DNA of 64,000 nucleotides from positions 1,302,001 to 1,366,000 of the forward strand of contig NZ_CP075682.1 of the NCBI RefSeq assembly GCF_018603435.1. The letters are read 5' to 3'. The notes beneath the pieces are model-generated. The model searched no databases. It saw only the letters and a list, made by a program, of their open reading frames with translations, and had not been told where the DNA came from. Origin of the DNA: Chryseobacterium sp. ZHDP1. GTDB taxonomy: Bacteria; Bacteroidota; Bacteroidia; Flavobacteriales; Weeksellaceae. This document shows, piece after piece, positions 16,848-26,280 of this stretch (position 1 is the first letter of the stretch; every line of letters begins with the position of its first letter). A program made the translations under genes and the position numbers.

Positions 16848-17213
16848 TAAAATCTTCTGTTAAGAATGATTTTAAATTAATCCGGATTATAACGCTAAAA
16901 TGTTCAATAAATTGTTCAGCTTTAGTTTATTGTTTAAATTATAAATTTGTCTAGAGGCTGCTTAGATTTTATTTTTACTATTAAGAGAATTAAGACTTTT
17001 AAGCTTAAAAAACTTAATAAAAATCAATTTATTGATTAATTCATTACAATCAACTTAACTAACTGAAATTCTTAATATTAAATTTAAGAATAAACAAGTT
17101 TATTTAATTTAGAAAATTAAGAAAAGCTATAAAACTTTTATTTTGCAATATTAAATAAGCTCTTAAATTAAAGTTGTTTAAAGCAAAATGTTAGAAAACT
17201 CTATGGAGCTTTA

Positions 17214-17339
17214 TCTGTGTAGAAATCATACTAGGAGTACGTTCGGCGTTCCGTAGGAACGCTATCTTTAAAACATTTATCGTATTACAGATATCAATCC
17301 TACGGATTGATTGATACACTTATTCTTTTTCTACACAGA
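17214..17339. repeat. 126-bp inverted-repeat element with internal hairpins (MITE-like)
   Basis: Perfect 12-bp terminal inverted repeats TCTGTGTAGAAA/TTTCTACACAGA (17214-17225 and 17328-17339). Two internal hairpins are visible: CGTTC-CGTAG-GAACG and CAATCC-TAC-GGATTG. It has no coding capacity. It sits in the otherwise empty, very AT-rich stretch 16848-17491 between paralogue 1 and the adaptor gene, where I see no gene. Confidence 0.6.
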
Positions 17340-17491
17340 TTCTGCACCTAAAGGAGCAAAGCTATTTTACTCTAAGCTACTTCAAAAGTTTACTTCATCT
17401 TTTTTTACTTTTGCGGTTAAATAAAAAATTTAAACATTCTTTACATATTTAACTGACGAATAATGATATCAAATTACTTTAAATTTAATAT

Positions 17492-18631
17492 TTATTCTTC
17501 TTCCTCCGTATTTTTAAGCTTCATCAAAAGCGTATAGGCATTTTTGGTCACGATCTTTTTATTCTTAAAATCATCAAAATTGAGGATCTGGATAAATCCG
17601 TTTTCCGTTTCGCCTAAAGTCACCGGAGTCAATCGGTACGTCTGCTTTTTAACCTCAACAAATACAAAGTCTTTGCCTTCAAAATTCACGATGCTTTCTT
17701 CCGGAACCGCATTGGAAAAAGAGGTGCTGGTTTCAATTTCGGCATTCATATACATTCCCGGAACGAGACTGTGATCGTATTTATCGAAATGGCAGTGAAC
17801 TTCCGCCAAACCGCCCTGACTGATATCTTTGCTGATGAGAAGGATTTCCCCATAATATTTTTTACTTGGATCTGCATTGGTGTACGCTGCAAAACGCTGT
17901 CCTTTTTTCAGGTTTTCCAAATCCTTTTCGTACACTTTAAGATTCAGGTGAATGTCATCGGGATTAATAAGCTCAAAAAGCACATCCGAAGGATTTACAT
18001 ATTTTCCGATATTCACATTCACTTTGCTTACAAAACCATTGATTGAGCTGTACACGGGAACACTTTTCGTAATGCTTCCGGATTTTAATGCTTCAGGATT
18101 GATATTGATGAGTCTGAGCTGCTGTGCCAATGAATTCATTAAAATTCTCTGGCTGTTCATTTCAGATTGGGCGAGCTGCATCGCTTTGTCGCTGCTTGCC
18201 TGACTTTGGTTCAGGGTTTTCTGACGGTTGTAATCCAGTTCTGCAAAATGTGCTTTGGATCTTGCCATCAGATAATCCTGCTGAAGCTGAATGAACTGCG
18301 GATTTTCGATCACGGCAATCACCTGACCTCTGGAAACCGGCATTCCCGGAAGAAGATTGCTGGATTTCAGATAACCGCCAAGCGGAATGCTTACAGAAAC
18401 CAGATTTTGAGGCGGAACATCGATCATTCCGTTTAATTTCAGGGTTGAAGCGATATTCTGTAACGAAAGTGTGGTTGTTTCTATTGGTGCATTTCTTAAC
18501 TGTGCATCGGTTAAAGTCACTACATTTTCGTCTTTCGGGAGGCTTTTTTCCTGTTTGGGAGCTTCTTCTTTTTTACATTGAATGAATACAAAAAAGCTGA
18601 GTAATAAGGTATATATTGAAATTGATTTCAT
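17492..18631 (-). CDS. RND efflux periplasmic adaptor (membrane fusion) lipoprotein
   Basis: 379 aa HlyD/CusB-type adaptor with a lipoprotein signal (lipobox FIQC, near residue 19). It shows the beta-barrel/lipoyl/hairpin order: first lipoyl half VSIPLGGYLKSSNLLPGMPVSRGQVIAVIENP (around 85-115, given here only as location), a coiled-coil hairpin near 115-175, the second lipoyl half VYSSINGFVSKVNVNIGKYV near 195-213, then beta-barrel and membrane-proximal domains. It bridges the inner-membrane pump and the outer-membrane channel encoded just upstream in the operon (4-nt gap to the TolC-like gene). Confidence 0.88.
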   Translation of the reverse strand: MKSISIYTLLLSFFVFIQCKKEEAPKQEKSLPKDENVVTLTDAQLRNAPIETTTLSLQNIASTLKLNGMIDVPPQNLVSVSIPLGGYLKSSNLLPGMPVSRGQVIAVIENPQFIQLQQDYLMARSKAHFAELDYNRQKTLNQSQASSDKAMQLAQSEMNSQRILMNSLAQQLRLININPEALKSGSITKSVPVYSSINGFVSKVNVNIGKYVNPSDVLFELINPDDIHLNLKVYEKDLENLKKGQRFAAYTNADPSKKYYGEILLISKDISQGGLAEVHCHFDKYDHSLVPGMYMNAEIETSTSFSNAVPEESIVNFEGKDFVFVEVKKQTYRLTPVTLGETENGFIQILNFDDFKNKKIVTKNAYTLLMKLKNTEEEE

Positions 18632-18635
18632 TTTT

Positions 18636-19862
18636 TTACGGATTTAAAGTAAGGTATTCCAGTTCAATGGCACTTTGATTAAGTTTCCAGACTGCATCGG
18701 TGTAATTGTTTTTAAGCTGTACTGCCTGATTCACGAGGATCACAAATTCGAGGTAATTGATTTCTCCGCCGATAAACTGTCTTTTCGCCGTTTCGGTAAT
18801 GACGTCTGCATTTTTAAGGTCGGAACTTTCATATTTTGAAACAATTTCCAGATTGGACTGATAGATTTCTCTGGCTTTTTTAAGCTGATTCTGAAGGTTG
18901 AATTCAGCGTTTTTCAGTTCACTTTCTGCAACAGACTGCGCTACTTTTGCGGCTTCAATTCTCGCTTTCTGACCTCCTGAAAATATCGGAAGCGAAACAC
19001 CGACCTGAACCGAATGAAACTGGGGTGTTGCATTGTAGAGTTTATCATCCGGACCTAATCCTTTAAAACTGTTCAGGTTATACGCCAATTGCAGACCGGG
19101 AAGCATTTTCGCTTTTTCCAGTGCGATCTGTTCTGTGGAAATATTTTTCTGCTGTTCCCAGATTTTCAGCAAAGGATGATCCGCCAGTTTTTCGTTTAAA
19201 GAATTGGCAAAAGATTTTGAACCTTCGGGAATGAAATCGGTTTCCGTATTCAAAAGCCACTGAAACTGAATCTTTAAAACTGCTAATTCCTGCTGCAATT
19301 GTTTTAACTGAATTTCTATCGCCGATTTCTGGCTTGAAGCGGTTGTTTTTTCGAGAATATTGCTCTCTCCTGCTTTCAGTCTGAGGCTCGCTTTGTCTGA
19401 AAAGTCGGTGTACAGTTTCAGGATTTCATTCAGCAGTTTTTCTTTTTCTTTCCAGTACAGAATGTTGTAAAAGGTAAGACTGACTGCTTTTTTAAGTTCA
19501 TATTCTTTCAGGGAAACATTCAGCAGGGATTTTTTCCATTCTTCGGTGTATACATTTTTCTGTTTTTTATACACTGTCGGAAAAGCAATATTTTGGGAAA
19601 CGCCAAATTTCATATCGTTGTACGCACTGTTGATCTGTCCGTAATCGAACGTTACACCAGTCTGCGGAATGTCATTAGCCGATTTTATTAAAGCTTTGGA
19701 ATATTCCGATTTCAGTTTTTCGTTTTTAAGATTTCTGTTGTTTTCCAGTGCGGTATTGATCGCAGTCTGAAGATTGATCGGCGTTTGTGCCTTCAGTCCG
19801 AATCCTGCAAAGCTGAACAGCAAAATCAATACAGCCGTTATATTTTTGTGATTATTTTTCAT
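18636..19862 (-). CDS. TolC-family outer-membrane channel of the metal efflux system
   Basis: 408 aa with a Sec signal (cleavage after GLKAQ, near 26). Two repeats of long amphipathic helices with periodic Asn/Gln/Leu are typical of TolC/CusC; the tail ends near NYLEFVILVNQAVQLKNNY, a common OEP motif. It forms the exit duct for ions expelled by the CzcA-type pump. It lies between the pump gene (48-nt gap) and the adaptor gene (4-nt gap), giving the order pump-channel-adaptor. Confidence 0.88.
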   Translation of the reverse strand: MKNNHKNITAVLILLFSFAGFGLKAQTPINLQTAINTALENNRNLKNEKLKSEYSKALIKSANDIPQTGVTFDYGQINSAYNDMKFGVSQNIAFPTVYKKQKNVYTEEWKKSLLNVSLKEYELKKAVSLTFYNILYWKEKEKLLNEILKLYTDFSDKASLRLKAGESNILEKTTASSQKSAIEIQLKQLQQELAVLKIQFQWLLNTETDFIPEGSKSFANSLNEKLADHPLLKIWEQQKNISTEQIALEKAKMLPGLQLAYNLNSFKGLGPDDKLYNATPQFHSVQVGVSLPIFSGGQKARIEAAKVAQSVAESELKNAEFNLQNQLKKAREIYQSNLEIVSKYESSDLKNADVITETAKRQFIGGEINYLEFVILVNQAVQLKNNYTDAVWKLNQSAIELEYLTLNP

Positions 19863-19910
19863 ATGTAGATATTTATTGTTTTTTAAAGGTCATATGTAAT
19901 CGCGTTTTCT

Positions 19911-22900
19911 TCATAGGTGTTTGCGTTTTCCAAATGATGGCGATTTCATTTTAAATCCTTTTTCAATGGTTACATAAAGAAGCGGCAGTACAAAAAGCGT
20001 AAGGAAGGTTGCCACGAGCAGACCTCCGATCACCACAGTTGCCAACGGACGCTGAACTTCTGCTCCGGCTCCGTTGCTGAGCGCCATCGGAATAAATCCT
20101 AAAGATGCCACGAAAGCCGTCATCAGAACCGGACGAAGTCTGGACTCCCCGCCATCAATTACAATTCTTACGATATTCCGGATTCCGCTTTTGTATAATC
20201 TGTTGAATTCTGAGATGAGAACGATTCCGTTGAGAACCGCCACTCCGAAAAGGGCGATGAATCCAACACCTGCACTGATGCTGAAAGGCATTCCTCTCAA
20301 AGCCAGAAGAAATACGCCGCCAATAATTGACAGTGGAATTGCGGTGTAAATCAGCAGACTTTCTTTCACCGAGCCGAATGCTAAAAATAACATCACAAAA
20401 ATAAGCGCTAAAGCGACCGGAACGGCAATCATCAGACGCTGTTTTGCATTGTTCAGGTTTTCAAAAGAACCTCCGTAAGTCATATAATAACCTGTCGGAA
20501 GTTTTATCTCTTTATTGACTTTAGTCTGAAGTTCCTCCACAATGCTCTGAACATCTCTTCCTTTGATGTTGAATCCAACGACAATTCTTCGTTGTGCATT
20601 TTCTCTCTGGATTTGGTTGGGACCGTTCTTTACTTCAACTTTTGCGAGTTGGGAAAGGGGAATCTGGTTTCCAAACGGAGTCGGAACTAGAAGATTTTTA
20701 ATATCATCCACATTTTTACGGACTTTAGAATCGAGACGAACGACCATATCGAAACGTTTTTCACCTTCGAAAACGAGACCTGTACTCTGCCCTGCGAATG
20801 CAGCATTCACAATCCGGTTGATATCTGAAATGGATAAATGATATTGTGCAATAACAGGACGGTTATATTCTATGGTTACCTGCGGCATTCCTGCAATCGG
20901 TTCGATGTAAAGATTCTGCGCTCCGTCTACAGTTTCAATAATTTTCCCAAGTTTTTGGGCATTTTGGGAAAGAACGTCCAGATCATCACCGAAAATCTTC
21001 ACCACGACATCCTGTCTTGCTCCCGTCATCAGTTCATTGAAACGCATCTGCACCGGAAACTGAAAACTTACGGTTACTCCGGGAACATCCTGCAGTTCTT
21101 TGCTCATTTTATCTGCCAATTCAGGGAATGTAGAGGCAGAAGTCCATTCTTTTTTATCTTTCAGAATCACCATCAAATCGGCAGCATCCATCGGCATCGG
21201 ATCCGTAGGAACTTCCCCGCTCCCGATTTTTGTCACGACTTTTTGTACTTCAGGAAATCTTGATTTCAGGATATGAGCAGCTTTTTGGGTACTTTCAATG
21301 GTTGTATTCAGATTACTTCCCGGCAAAACTCTGGTTTCTACGGCAAAATCTCCTTCTTCAAGGGAAGGAATAAATTCACCTCCCATTCTGCTGAGAATGA
21401 AAATTGCCAATACGAAAAGTACAGCCACGATGGAGAATACCATTTTCGGAACTCTTAAAATTTTAAGCAATGTTTTCAGATAGATTTTCTCTACTTTTTT
21501 CATCATCCGGTCGGATAAACTCGGTTTTGAGCTTCTTTTTCTCAAAAGCAAAGAACTCATCATCGGAATGTAGGTTAACGACAATAAAAATGCTCCTAAT
21601 AAAGCAAAAGCTACAGTCTGAGCCATCGGTTTGAACATTTTCCCCTCAATTCCCTGTAAGGTAAGAATCGGAAGATAAACAATCAGGATGATAATCTGAC
21701 CGAAAACTGCACTGTTCATCATTTTTCCGGCAGAATCAGTAACAATGGTGTCCATTTCTTCTTTTCCAACGGAGAATATTTTTTTGAATTTTGAATTATG
21801 ACTGAACTGATGCAGGACGGATTCTACAATAATGACCGCACCGTCGATAATCAACCCAAAATCCAGTGCACCGAGACTCATCAGGTTTCCGCTGACTCCG
21901 AAAAGATTCATCATACAAATGGCAAAAAGCATAGCAAGAGGAATTACGGACGCCACAAGCAGTCCTGCGCGTACATTTCCGAGGAACAGAACCAGAACAA
22001 AAACAACAATTAATGCACCTTCTGTAAGATTTTTCTCTACTGTTCCGATGGCGTTGTTTACCATTTTGGTACGATCGAGGAACGGTTCTATTACGACTCC
22101 TTTCGGAAGGGTTTTCTGAATCTGTGCGATTTTTTCTTTTACGTTTTTAATAACCTGATTGCTGTTTTCGCCTTTCAGCATCATCACCACTGCTCCGGAA
22201 ACTTCTCCCTGATCGTTGAACGTCATTGCGCCATAGCGTGTTGCAAAGCTGGTTTTCACCTCTGCAACATCTCTTATAAACAGCGGGATTTCATTGGTTT
22301 TGGAAGCAATTGCAATATTTTTGATGTCTTCAATATTTCCGATCAGACCTTCGCTCCGGATGTATAAAACAGTGGGACCTTTTTCGATATAAGCTCCTCC
22401 TGTGTTCTGGTTATTGGTGTTTAATGCATCGAAAACATCGTTGATGGTGATTCCGTAAGCGTTTAATCTGTCGGGATTGACGGCAATTTCGTACTGCTTT
22501 AATTTTCCTCCGAAACTGCTGACTTCGGCAACGCCTTTTACACCGAGAAGCTGTCTTCTCACGATCCAGTCCTGAATGGTGCGGAGTTCTGTGATGTCGT
22601 ATTTTTTCTCGTAGCCTTTTTCGGGACGGATCACGTACTGGAAAATTTCGCCTAAACCCGTGGAAATAGGACCTAATTCGGGAGTTCCTATTCCCTGCGG
22701 AATCTGGCTCTGAACCTGCTGCAGCCGTTCTGCGACCTGCTGTCTTGCCCAGTATACATCGACGTCATCCTCGAAAACGATGGTAACGAGCGATAGCCCG
22801 AAACGGGAAAAACTGCGGATTTCTTTTAATCCTGAAATATTATTGTTCGCCTGTTCTATGGGAAATGTCACGAGTCTTTCGATGTCTGTTGCTCCAAATG

Positions 22901-23063
22901 AAGGAGCAATGGTGATGACCTGAACCTGATTGTTGGTGATATCGGGAACGGCGTCGATCGGAAGTTTGGTGACCTGATAGGAACCAATGCCTATCAATCC
23001 CAAAATCAACAGCGCAATGATGAGTTTGTTCTTTACAGAAAACTCAATGATTTTTGTAAGCAT
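19911..23063 (-). CDS. CzcA-type heavy-metal RND efflux pump
   Basis: 1050 aa, 12 transmembrane helices and two large periplasmic loops; a proton-driven exporter of divalent metal ions. The N-terminus LPIDAVPDITNNQVQV and the helix-4 motif DFGLIIDGAVIIVE are signatures of the heavy-metal (HME) branch. In the porter domain FPVQMRFNELMTGARQD and VVKIFGDDL resemble CzcA/CnrA more than CusA, so Co/Zn/Cd/Ni is likelier than Cu/Ag; this is an inference. It is the first gene of a three-gene operon. No sensor-regulator pair is adjacent. Confidence 0.9.
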   Translation of the reverse strand: MLTKIIEFSVKNKLIIALLILGLIGIGSYQVTKLPIDAVPDITNNQVQVITIAPSFGATDIERLVTFPIEQANNNISGLKEIRSFSRFGLSLVTIVFEDDVDVYWARQQVAERLQQVQSQIPQGIGTPELGPISTGLGEIFQYVIRPEKGYEKKYDITELRTIQDWIVRRQLLGVKGVAEVSSFGGKLKQYEIAVNPDRLNAYGITINDVFDALNTNNQNTGGAYIEKGPTVLYIRSEGLIGNIEDIKNIAIASKTNEIPLFIRDVAEVKTSFATRYGAMTFNDQGEVSGAVVMMLKGENSNQVIKNVKEKIAQIQKTLPKGVVIEPFLDRTKMVNNAIGTVEKNLTEGALIVVFVLVLFLGNVRAGLLVASVIPLAMLFAICMMNLFGVSGNLMSLGALDFGLIIDGAVIIVESVLHQFSHNSKFKKIFSVGKEEMDTIVTDSAGKMMNSAVFGQIIILIVYLPILTLQGIEGKMFKPMAQTVAFALLGAFLLSLTYIPMMSSLLLRKRSSKPSLSDRMMKKVEKIYLKTLLKILRVPKMVFSIVAVLFVLAIFILSRMGGEFIPSLEEGDFAVETRVLPGSNLNTTIESTQKAAHILKSRFPEVQKVVTKIGSGEVPTDPMPMDAADLMVILKDKKEWTSASTFPELADKMSKELQDVPGVTVSFQFPVQMRFNELMTGARQDVVVKIFGDDLDVLSQNAQKLGKIIETVDGAQNLYIEPIAGMPQVTIEYNRPVIAQYHLSISDINRIVNAAFAGQSTGLVFEGEKRFDMVVRLDSKVRKNVDDIKNLLVPTPFGNQIPLSQLAKVEVKNGPNQIQRENAQRRIVVGFNIKGRDVQSIVEELQTKVNKEIKLPTGYYMTYGGSFENLNNAKQRLMIAVPVALALIFVMLFLAFGSVKESLLIYTAIPLSIIGGVFLLALRGMPFSISAGVGFIALFGVAVLNGIVLISEFNRLYKSGIRNIVRIVIDGGESRLRPVLMTAFVASLGFIPMALSNGAGAEVQRPLATVVIGGLLVATFLTLFVLPLLYVTIEKGFKMKSPSFGKRKHL

Positions 23064-23241
23064 AATGTTTTGTTGAGCTTATTAGCAGATGATAGATAAT
23101 TGATAATAGATGATAAATAAATGGTTTACAGATAAATATCTCTATTTGAATTTACAATTCTAGCAAATGCTCATGAATAAATAAGGTAATGGTCTGATAC
23201 CAATTAATGCCTGTTTTAAGCACTGGAATTTATACTGGTTT

Positions 23242-23345
23242 GCAGCCCGACCTGAGTGGAGCTCTTTTGTAATTTTTCGGTTGGAAAAGCTTTGGCAAAA
23301 TTACAAAAAGCGGGAACGGAGGGCGGATCAAGCTGCCCAAATAAA
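23242..23345. repeat. Palindromic repeat element, copy B
   Basis: Same ends as copy A (GCAGCCCG at the left, AGCTGCCCAAATAAA at the right), but with a longer middle that contains its own hairpin (GTAATTTT/AAAATTAC). It lies between the pump gene and the paralogue 2 pseudogene, in a region without other genes (23064-23420). Confidence 0.75.
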
Positions 23346-23420
23346 AAAAACTGTATAAAAATTTACCAATAAGTATCAGAAATCTCCCAAAGTGATATTT
23401 GAGAGGAATTCAGAAAAAAA

Positions 23421-23804
23421 TCAACAAGATTTCGGCGGCTGCCAGATAGAATTGAGAATATCTTTATTGTAAAAGATGCTTTTATAAAAAGTCTGTTTGG
23501 ATTTAATAATCGGATTGGATTCTTTGTCGGACAACTGAAACGTAAAAGGTGTCGCAGGTGTACATACGATGATAAGATGCGCTGCGTGGGAAACAAACGG
23601 TAACTGCTGATCTTTGGTGTAATCTGAATCTTTTACAGGATTGTCATAATGGATTTTGAAGAACGAACCAATGGTGAGTTTCGGATTCTGCTCTTTGTGT
23701 TCCAGATAATGCTCAATAAGAACCGGAATTTTCAAAAACTGATACAGCTCGGTTGTAGAAACCAAGTATAAACTAAGCAATAGTATTTAGATCAGTTTTT
23801 TCAC
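23421..23804 (-). pseudogene. Small secreted protein paralogue 2, interrupted by a stop at codon 6
   Basis: Closely related to the 128-aa protein at 16448-16834 (shared TTELYQFLKIP, EHK, KIHYDNPVKDSDY, LPFVSHAA, WQPPK). Reading from the GTG at 23804, which aligns with the GTG start of paralogue 1 and lies the same 5 nt after a -7 box, the codons are GTG AAA AAA CTG ATC TAA: the sixth codon is TAA where paralogue 1 has TCC (Ser). Translation could restart only at a TTG (23780), which would lose half of the signal peptide. The rest of the frame is intact, so the loss is recent, or a restart is used. Confidence 0.65.
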
Positions 23805-23954
23805 TTCTGCAAAATTATAAAATGTTTCGTTAAGAATGGTTTTAAATTATAGTCTGCCTGAATTTTTTTCCTTAGGCACAAAAGATTTATTGATTATCCA
23901 TTATTAATTTCATTGATTGTTAACGAAGGATCGCTAAGGTTATTTTTATTTAAA

Positions 23955-24539
23955 TCATTCTTTCAAAAGCTGTTCAATTTCCTGATAGAATGAGTATTTG
24001 CTGTAATCTGCCATTCCGGAATGATGCATTCTTATTTTCCCTGTTTTGTCCAGAACAGTGGTTGTCGGAATAGAGCCGCTGTATAATTCTTTAGGAATAC
24101 TGTCGTTCGGAACTAAAAAAGGAATACTGAATTTTTCTTTCTGCAGATATTTCTTACCCAAAATCATTTCATCATCAAGATTTACTGTAAGAAATACCAT
24201 ATCTTCATTTGGTATGTACCGGTCATACAGTTTCTGAACGGAAGGAAATTCTGCGCGGCAAGGAGGACACCACGAAGCCCAGAAATTGATGAAAACTACT
24301 TTTCCTCTGAGCTGAGCCGTTTCAATTATTTCTCCGCGCTCATTTTTTACACTGAAATTCGGCGGTACAAGTGAAGATTCTTCTGTCTTTTCTTCGATTT
24401 TCGAATTGAATAATCCTGTGGAAATCATTTGTCTCATCACCCATGCTTTTGCATCGGGATTTACCCATAAAAGGATGAGTACAGCAATCATAATCACTGT
24501 ACTCCAGCTTTTTCTGATCCACAGAAGAGATTTCTCCAT
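23955..24539 (-). CDS. TlpA-family thioredoxin-like disulfide reductase
   Basis: 194 aa, with an N-terminal membrane anchor (about residues 13-28, WSTVIMIAVLILLWV) and a periplasmic AhpC/TSA-Redoxin-type domain (about 55-190). The active site is ASWCPPCRAEF (CPPC), with VFINFWASWCPPC preceding it and the cis-Pro in GSIPTTTVLD. It likely reduces periplasmic thiols, as in cytochrome c or sulfur metabolism. It is the last gene of the rhodanese/thioredoxin operon, 3 nt after the fused rhodanese-thioredoxin gene. Confidence 0.88.
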   Translation of the reverse strand: MEKSLLWIRKSWSTVIMIAVLILLWVNPDAKAWVMRQMISTGLFNSKIEEKTEESSLVPPNFSVKNERGEIIETAQLRGKVVFINFWASWCPPCRAEFPSVQKLYDRYIPNEDMVFLTVNLDDEMILGKKYLQKEKFSIPFLVPNDSIPKELYSGSIPTTTVLDKTGKIRMHHSGMADYSKYSFYQEIEQLLKE

Positions 24540-24542
24540 GGT

Positions 24543-25244
24543 TTATTGTGTAATCCGTTTTCTTACCTCATCTTCGGTCACCAATCCCAGATTATCCCAA
24601 ACGATTTTATCCTTTTTATAAAGTTTGAGAACCGGAAGCGCAGAAACATTGAGTTCTTTACAGAGTTCTGTGTTTTCATCGACATTGATTCTTACGATCT
24701 TTACCTTGTCCGGCATTTCGGCAGCTATTTTTTTGAGGAAAGGTTCCATTTTTTTACACGGAGCGCACCATTCTGCATAAAAGTCTACCAAAACGGGTGT
24801 TTTGCTTTTCAACAAATCATTGTATTGTGCAAGAGTGATTCCTTTTGCAGTTGAAGTTTTGATCTCAGGAAGATCTGCGTTTCTCCACTTCATCATTCCG
24901 CCCTGCATTTCGTAGACGTTTTTATAGCCTAATTCTCTGAGCTTTGCGGCGGCGGCGGTACTTCTCGGCCCGCTCATACAATAAACGAAAACAGGTTTGT
25001 TTTTATCTAAAGCGGCGGCTTTTTCTATGAAATCTCCTCCGTTCCAGTCGATATTCATTGCGTTTTTCAGATGTCCGTTTTTAAATTCTCCGGAGGTTCT
25101 TACGTCCACTAACTGTGCGTCTTTGGTTTTATCGAGTTTCTGGGAAAATTCTGTTGCGGGAAGTACATTATCTGTTATACTTTGTGCCTTTCCGCATCCT
25201 GTAAGGATTACTAAGAAGAATGCAATGATGATGTTTCTGTACAT
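24543..25244 (-). CDS. Lipoprotein with fused rhodanese and thioredoxin domains
   Basis: 233 aa. A lipoprotein signal (lipobox LTGC, near residue 17) is followed by a rhodanese domain (about 35-125, with active-site loop CMSGPRS) and a thioredoxin domain (about 130-233, FYAEWCAPCKKM). The fusion couples sulfur transfer at a rhodanese Cys to reduction by a CxxC thioredoxin, both on the periplasmic side. The upstream trx gene ends one nt before this start. The substrate is unknown; the operon suggests persulfide or thiol handling in the envelope. Confidence 0.88.
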   Translation of the reverse strand: MYRNIIIAFFLVILTGCGKAQSITDNVLPATEFSQKLDKTKDAQLVDVRTSGEFKNGHLKNAMNIDWNGGDFIEKAAALDKNKPVFVYCMSGPRSTAAAAKLRELGYKNVYEMQGGMMKWRNADLPEIKTSTAKGITLAQYNDLLKSKTPVLVDFYAEWCAPCKKMEPFLKKIAAEMPDKVKIVRINVDENTELCKELNVSALPVLKLYKKDKIVWDNLGLVTEDEVRKRITQ

Positions 25245-25245
25245 T

Positions 25246-25542
25246 TTAAATGTTTTGTTTTATTAATCTTTCCAATTCGTCTGCCTGAAAGACTCCGGAC
25301 TGCTTCCACTTCACTTCTCCGTTTTTGAAGATCATTAAAGTAGGAACGCTTCTGATTCCGAACTGTGCGGCAACTGCCTGATTTTTATCGACATCTATTT
25401 TGATGATATTTGCCGAATCTCCGATTGTTTTTTTAAGATCCTGAAGAATGGGAGCCTGCATTTTGCACGGACCGCACCATTCTGCAAAAAAATCTACCAA
25501 AACGGGTTTGTCCTGACTGATGATTTCCTGAAATTTGTTCAT
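25246..25542 (-). CDS. trxA: Thioredoxin
   Basis: 98 aa cytoplasmic thioredoxin without a signal peptide. The canonical active site is FFAEWCGPCKM (CGPC near residues 23-26), with the cis-Pro in IRSVPTLMIF near 75. It lies inside the redox operon, 24 nt after the small membrane protein and directly before the rhodanese-thioredoxin lipoprotein. It is probably dedicated to this pathway and not the general thioredoxin. Confidence 0.9.
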   Translation of the reverse strand: MNKFQEIISQDKPVLVDFFAEWCGPCKMQAPILQDLKKTIGDSANIIKIDVDKNQAVAAQFGIRSVPTLMIFKNGEVKWKQSGVFQADELERLIKQNI

Positions 25543-25566
25543 ATTCTATTTTGTTTATTAATGGTT

Positions 25567-25803
25567 TTATTTGATTTCTTCATATTCAATTTCATCATTA
25601 ATCTGCTTATGATTTTTGGCGGAAACCGAACAGCTTCCTCCTGTACAGCATCCGATATTCAGCAATGGCATCACTGTAAAAATCACTCCTGTAATAATCA
25701 GAAACCACATTCCTGATCTTACGGCTTCAATGGTGAGGAATATTCCCATTGCCAACCGCAGAAGTCTTACAAAGTTCCAGTTTTTAAATAGATTTTGAAA
25801 CAT
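25567..25803 (-). CDS. DUF2892-like small membrane protein
   Basis: 78 aa from the ATG at 25803 (MFQNLFKNWNFVRLLRLAMG); an upstream start at 25851 would overlap the rhodanese gene and add a basic extension. Two hydrophobic helices (about 18-30 and 32-48) and a conserved-looking CCTGGSCS segment follow. Such YgaP-type DUF2892 proteins often accompany rhodaneses and may move or bind sulfur species at the membrane. Located between the rhodanese and thioredoxin genes. Confidence 0.75.
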   Translation of the reverse strand: MFQNLFKNWNFVRLLRLAMGIFLTIEAVRSGMWFLIITGVIFTVMPLLNIGCCTGGSCSVSAKNHKQINDEIEYEEIK

Positions 25804-25847
25804 TTTTTGATTTTTTATTTTACTGAAGATTTTATTCCTGCTTAAAA

Positions 25848-26177
25848 TCAACCTATATTTTTGATTTTCTGCATCGTTTTTACCACATTTTCTAAGCTTC
25901 CGCCATTCACCACATTGGAAATACCATTTTTTTCCAGTGTTCCTTTTGCCATACTGCTTCTGTTTCCGCTTCTGCAGAATACAATGATCTGGCTTTTGTT
26001 TTTAAACTTTGAAATCTGATTTTTAATTTCGCTCAGCGGAATATTTTCCGCACCTTCTACACTTCCTGAAGCAAATTCGGAAGGAGTTCTCACGTCGACC
26101 AGAAAAGGATTGTTCTTCAATGCATTTTCCAGTGCGGAGTTATCTTTTTTGCCAAATAATATGGATAATAAGTTCAT
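25848..26177 (-). CDS. Single-domain rhodanese-like sulfurtransferase
   Basis: 109 aa cytoplasmic rhodanese. The active-site loop is FCRSGNRS, with Cys near residue 67 and the six-residue loop of sulfurtransferases. NPFLVDVRTPSEFASGSVEGAENIP (residues about 23-47) contains the DVRxxxE hallmark. First gene of the five-gene redox operon on the minus strand. Confidence 0.9.
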   Translation of the reverse strand: MNLLSILFGKKDNSALENALKNNPFLVDVRTPSEFASGSVEGAENIPLSEIKNQISKFKNKSQIIVFCRSGNRSSMAKGTLEKNGISNVVNGGSLENVVKTMQKIKNIG

Positions 26178-26280
26178 TTTTAAAATATTTTCCGAACAAA
26201 TTTCAGGATTTAAAAACGGCTTTACTGCTACTTTTGTTACATAACTATTTTTCTAAATTAATCTGAAAAAAAGATTGACG

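Noticed and set aside
19911..23063. Copper/silver pump CusA
   Set aside because: The porter-domain motif FPVQMRFNELMTG and VVKIFGDDL is closer to CzcA/CnrA; the ion cannot be assigned with certainty.
26230..26240. Plus-strand TACTTTTG as a promoter antisense to the redox operon
   Set aside because: No gene on the plus strand follows and no -33 box is present; probably chance.
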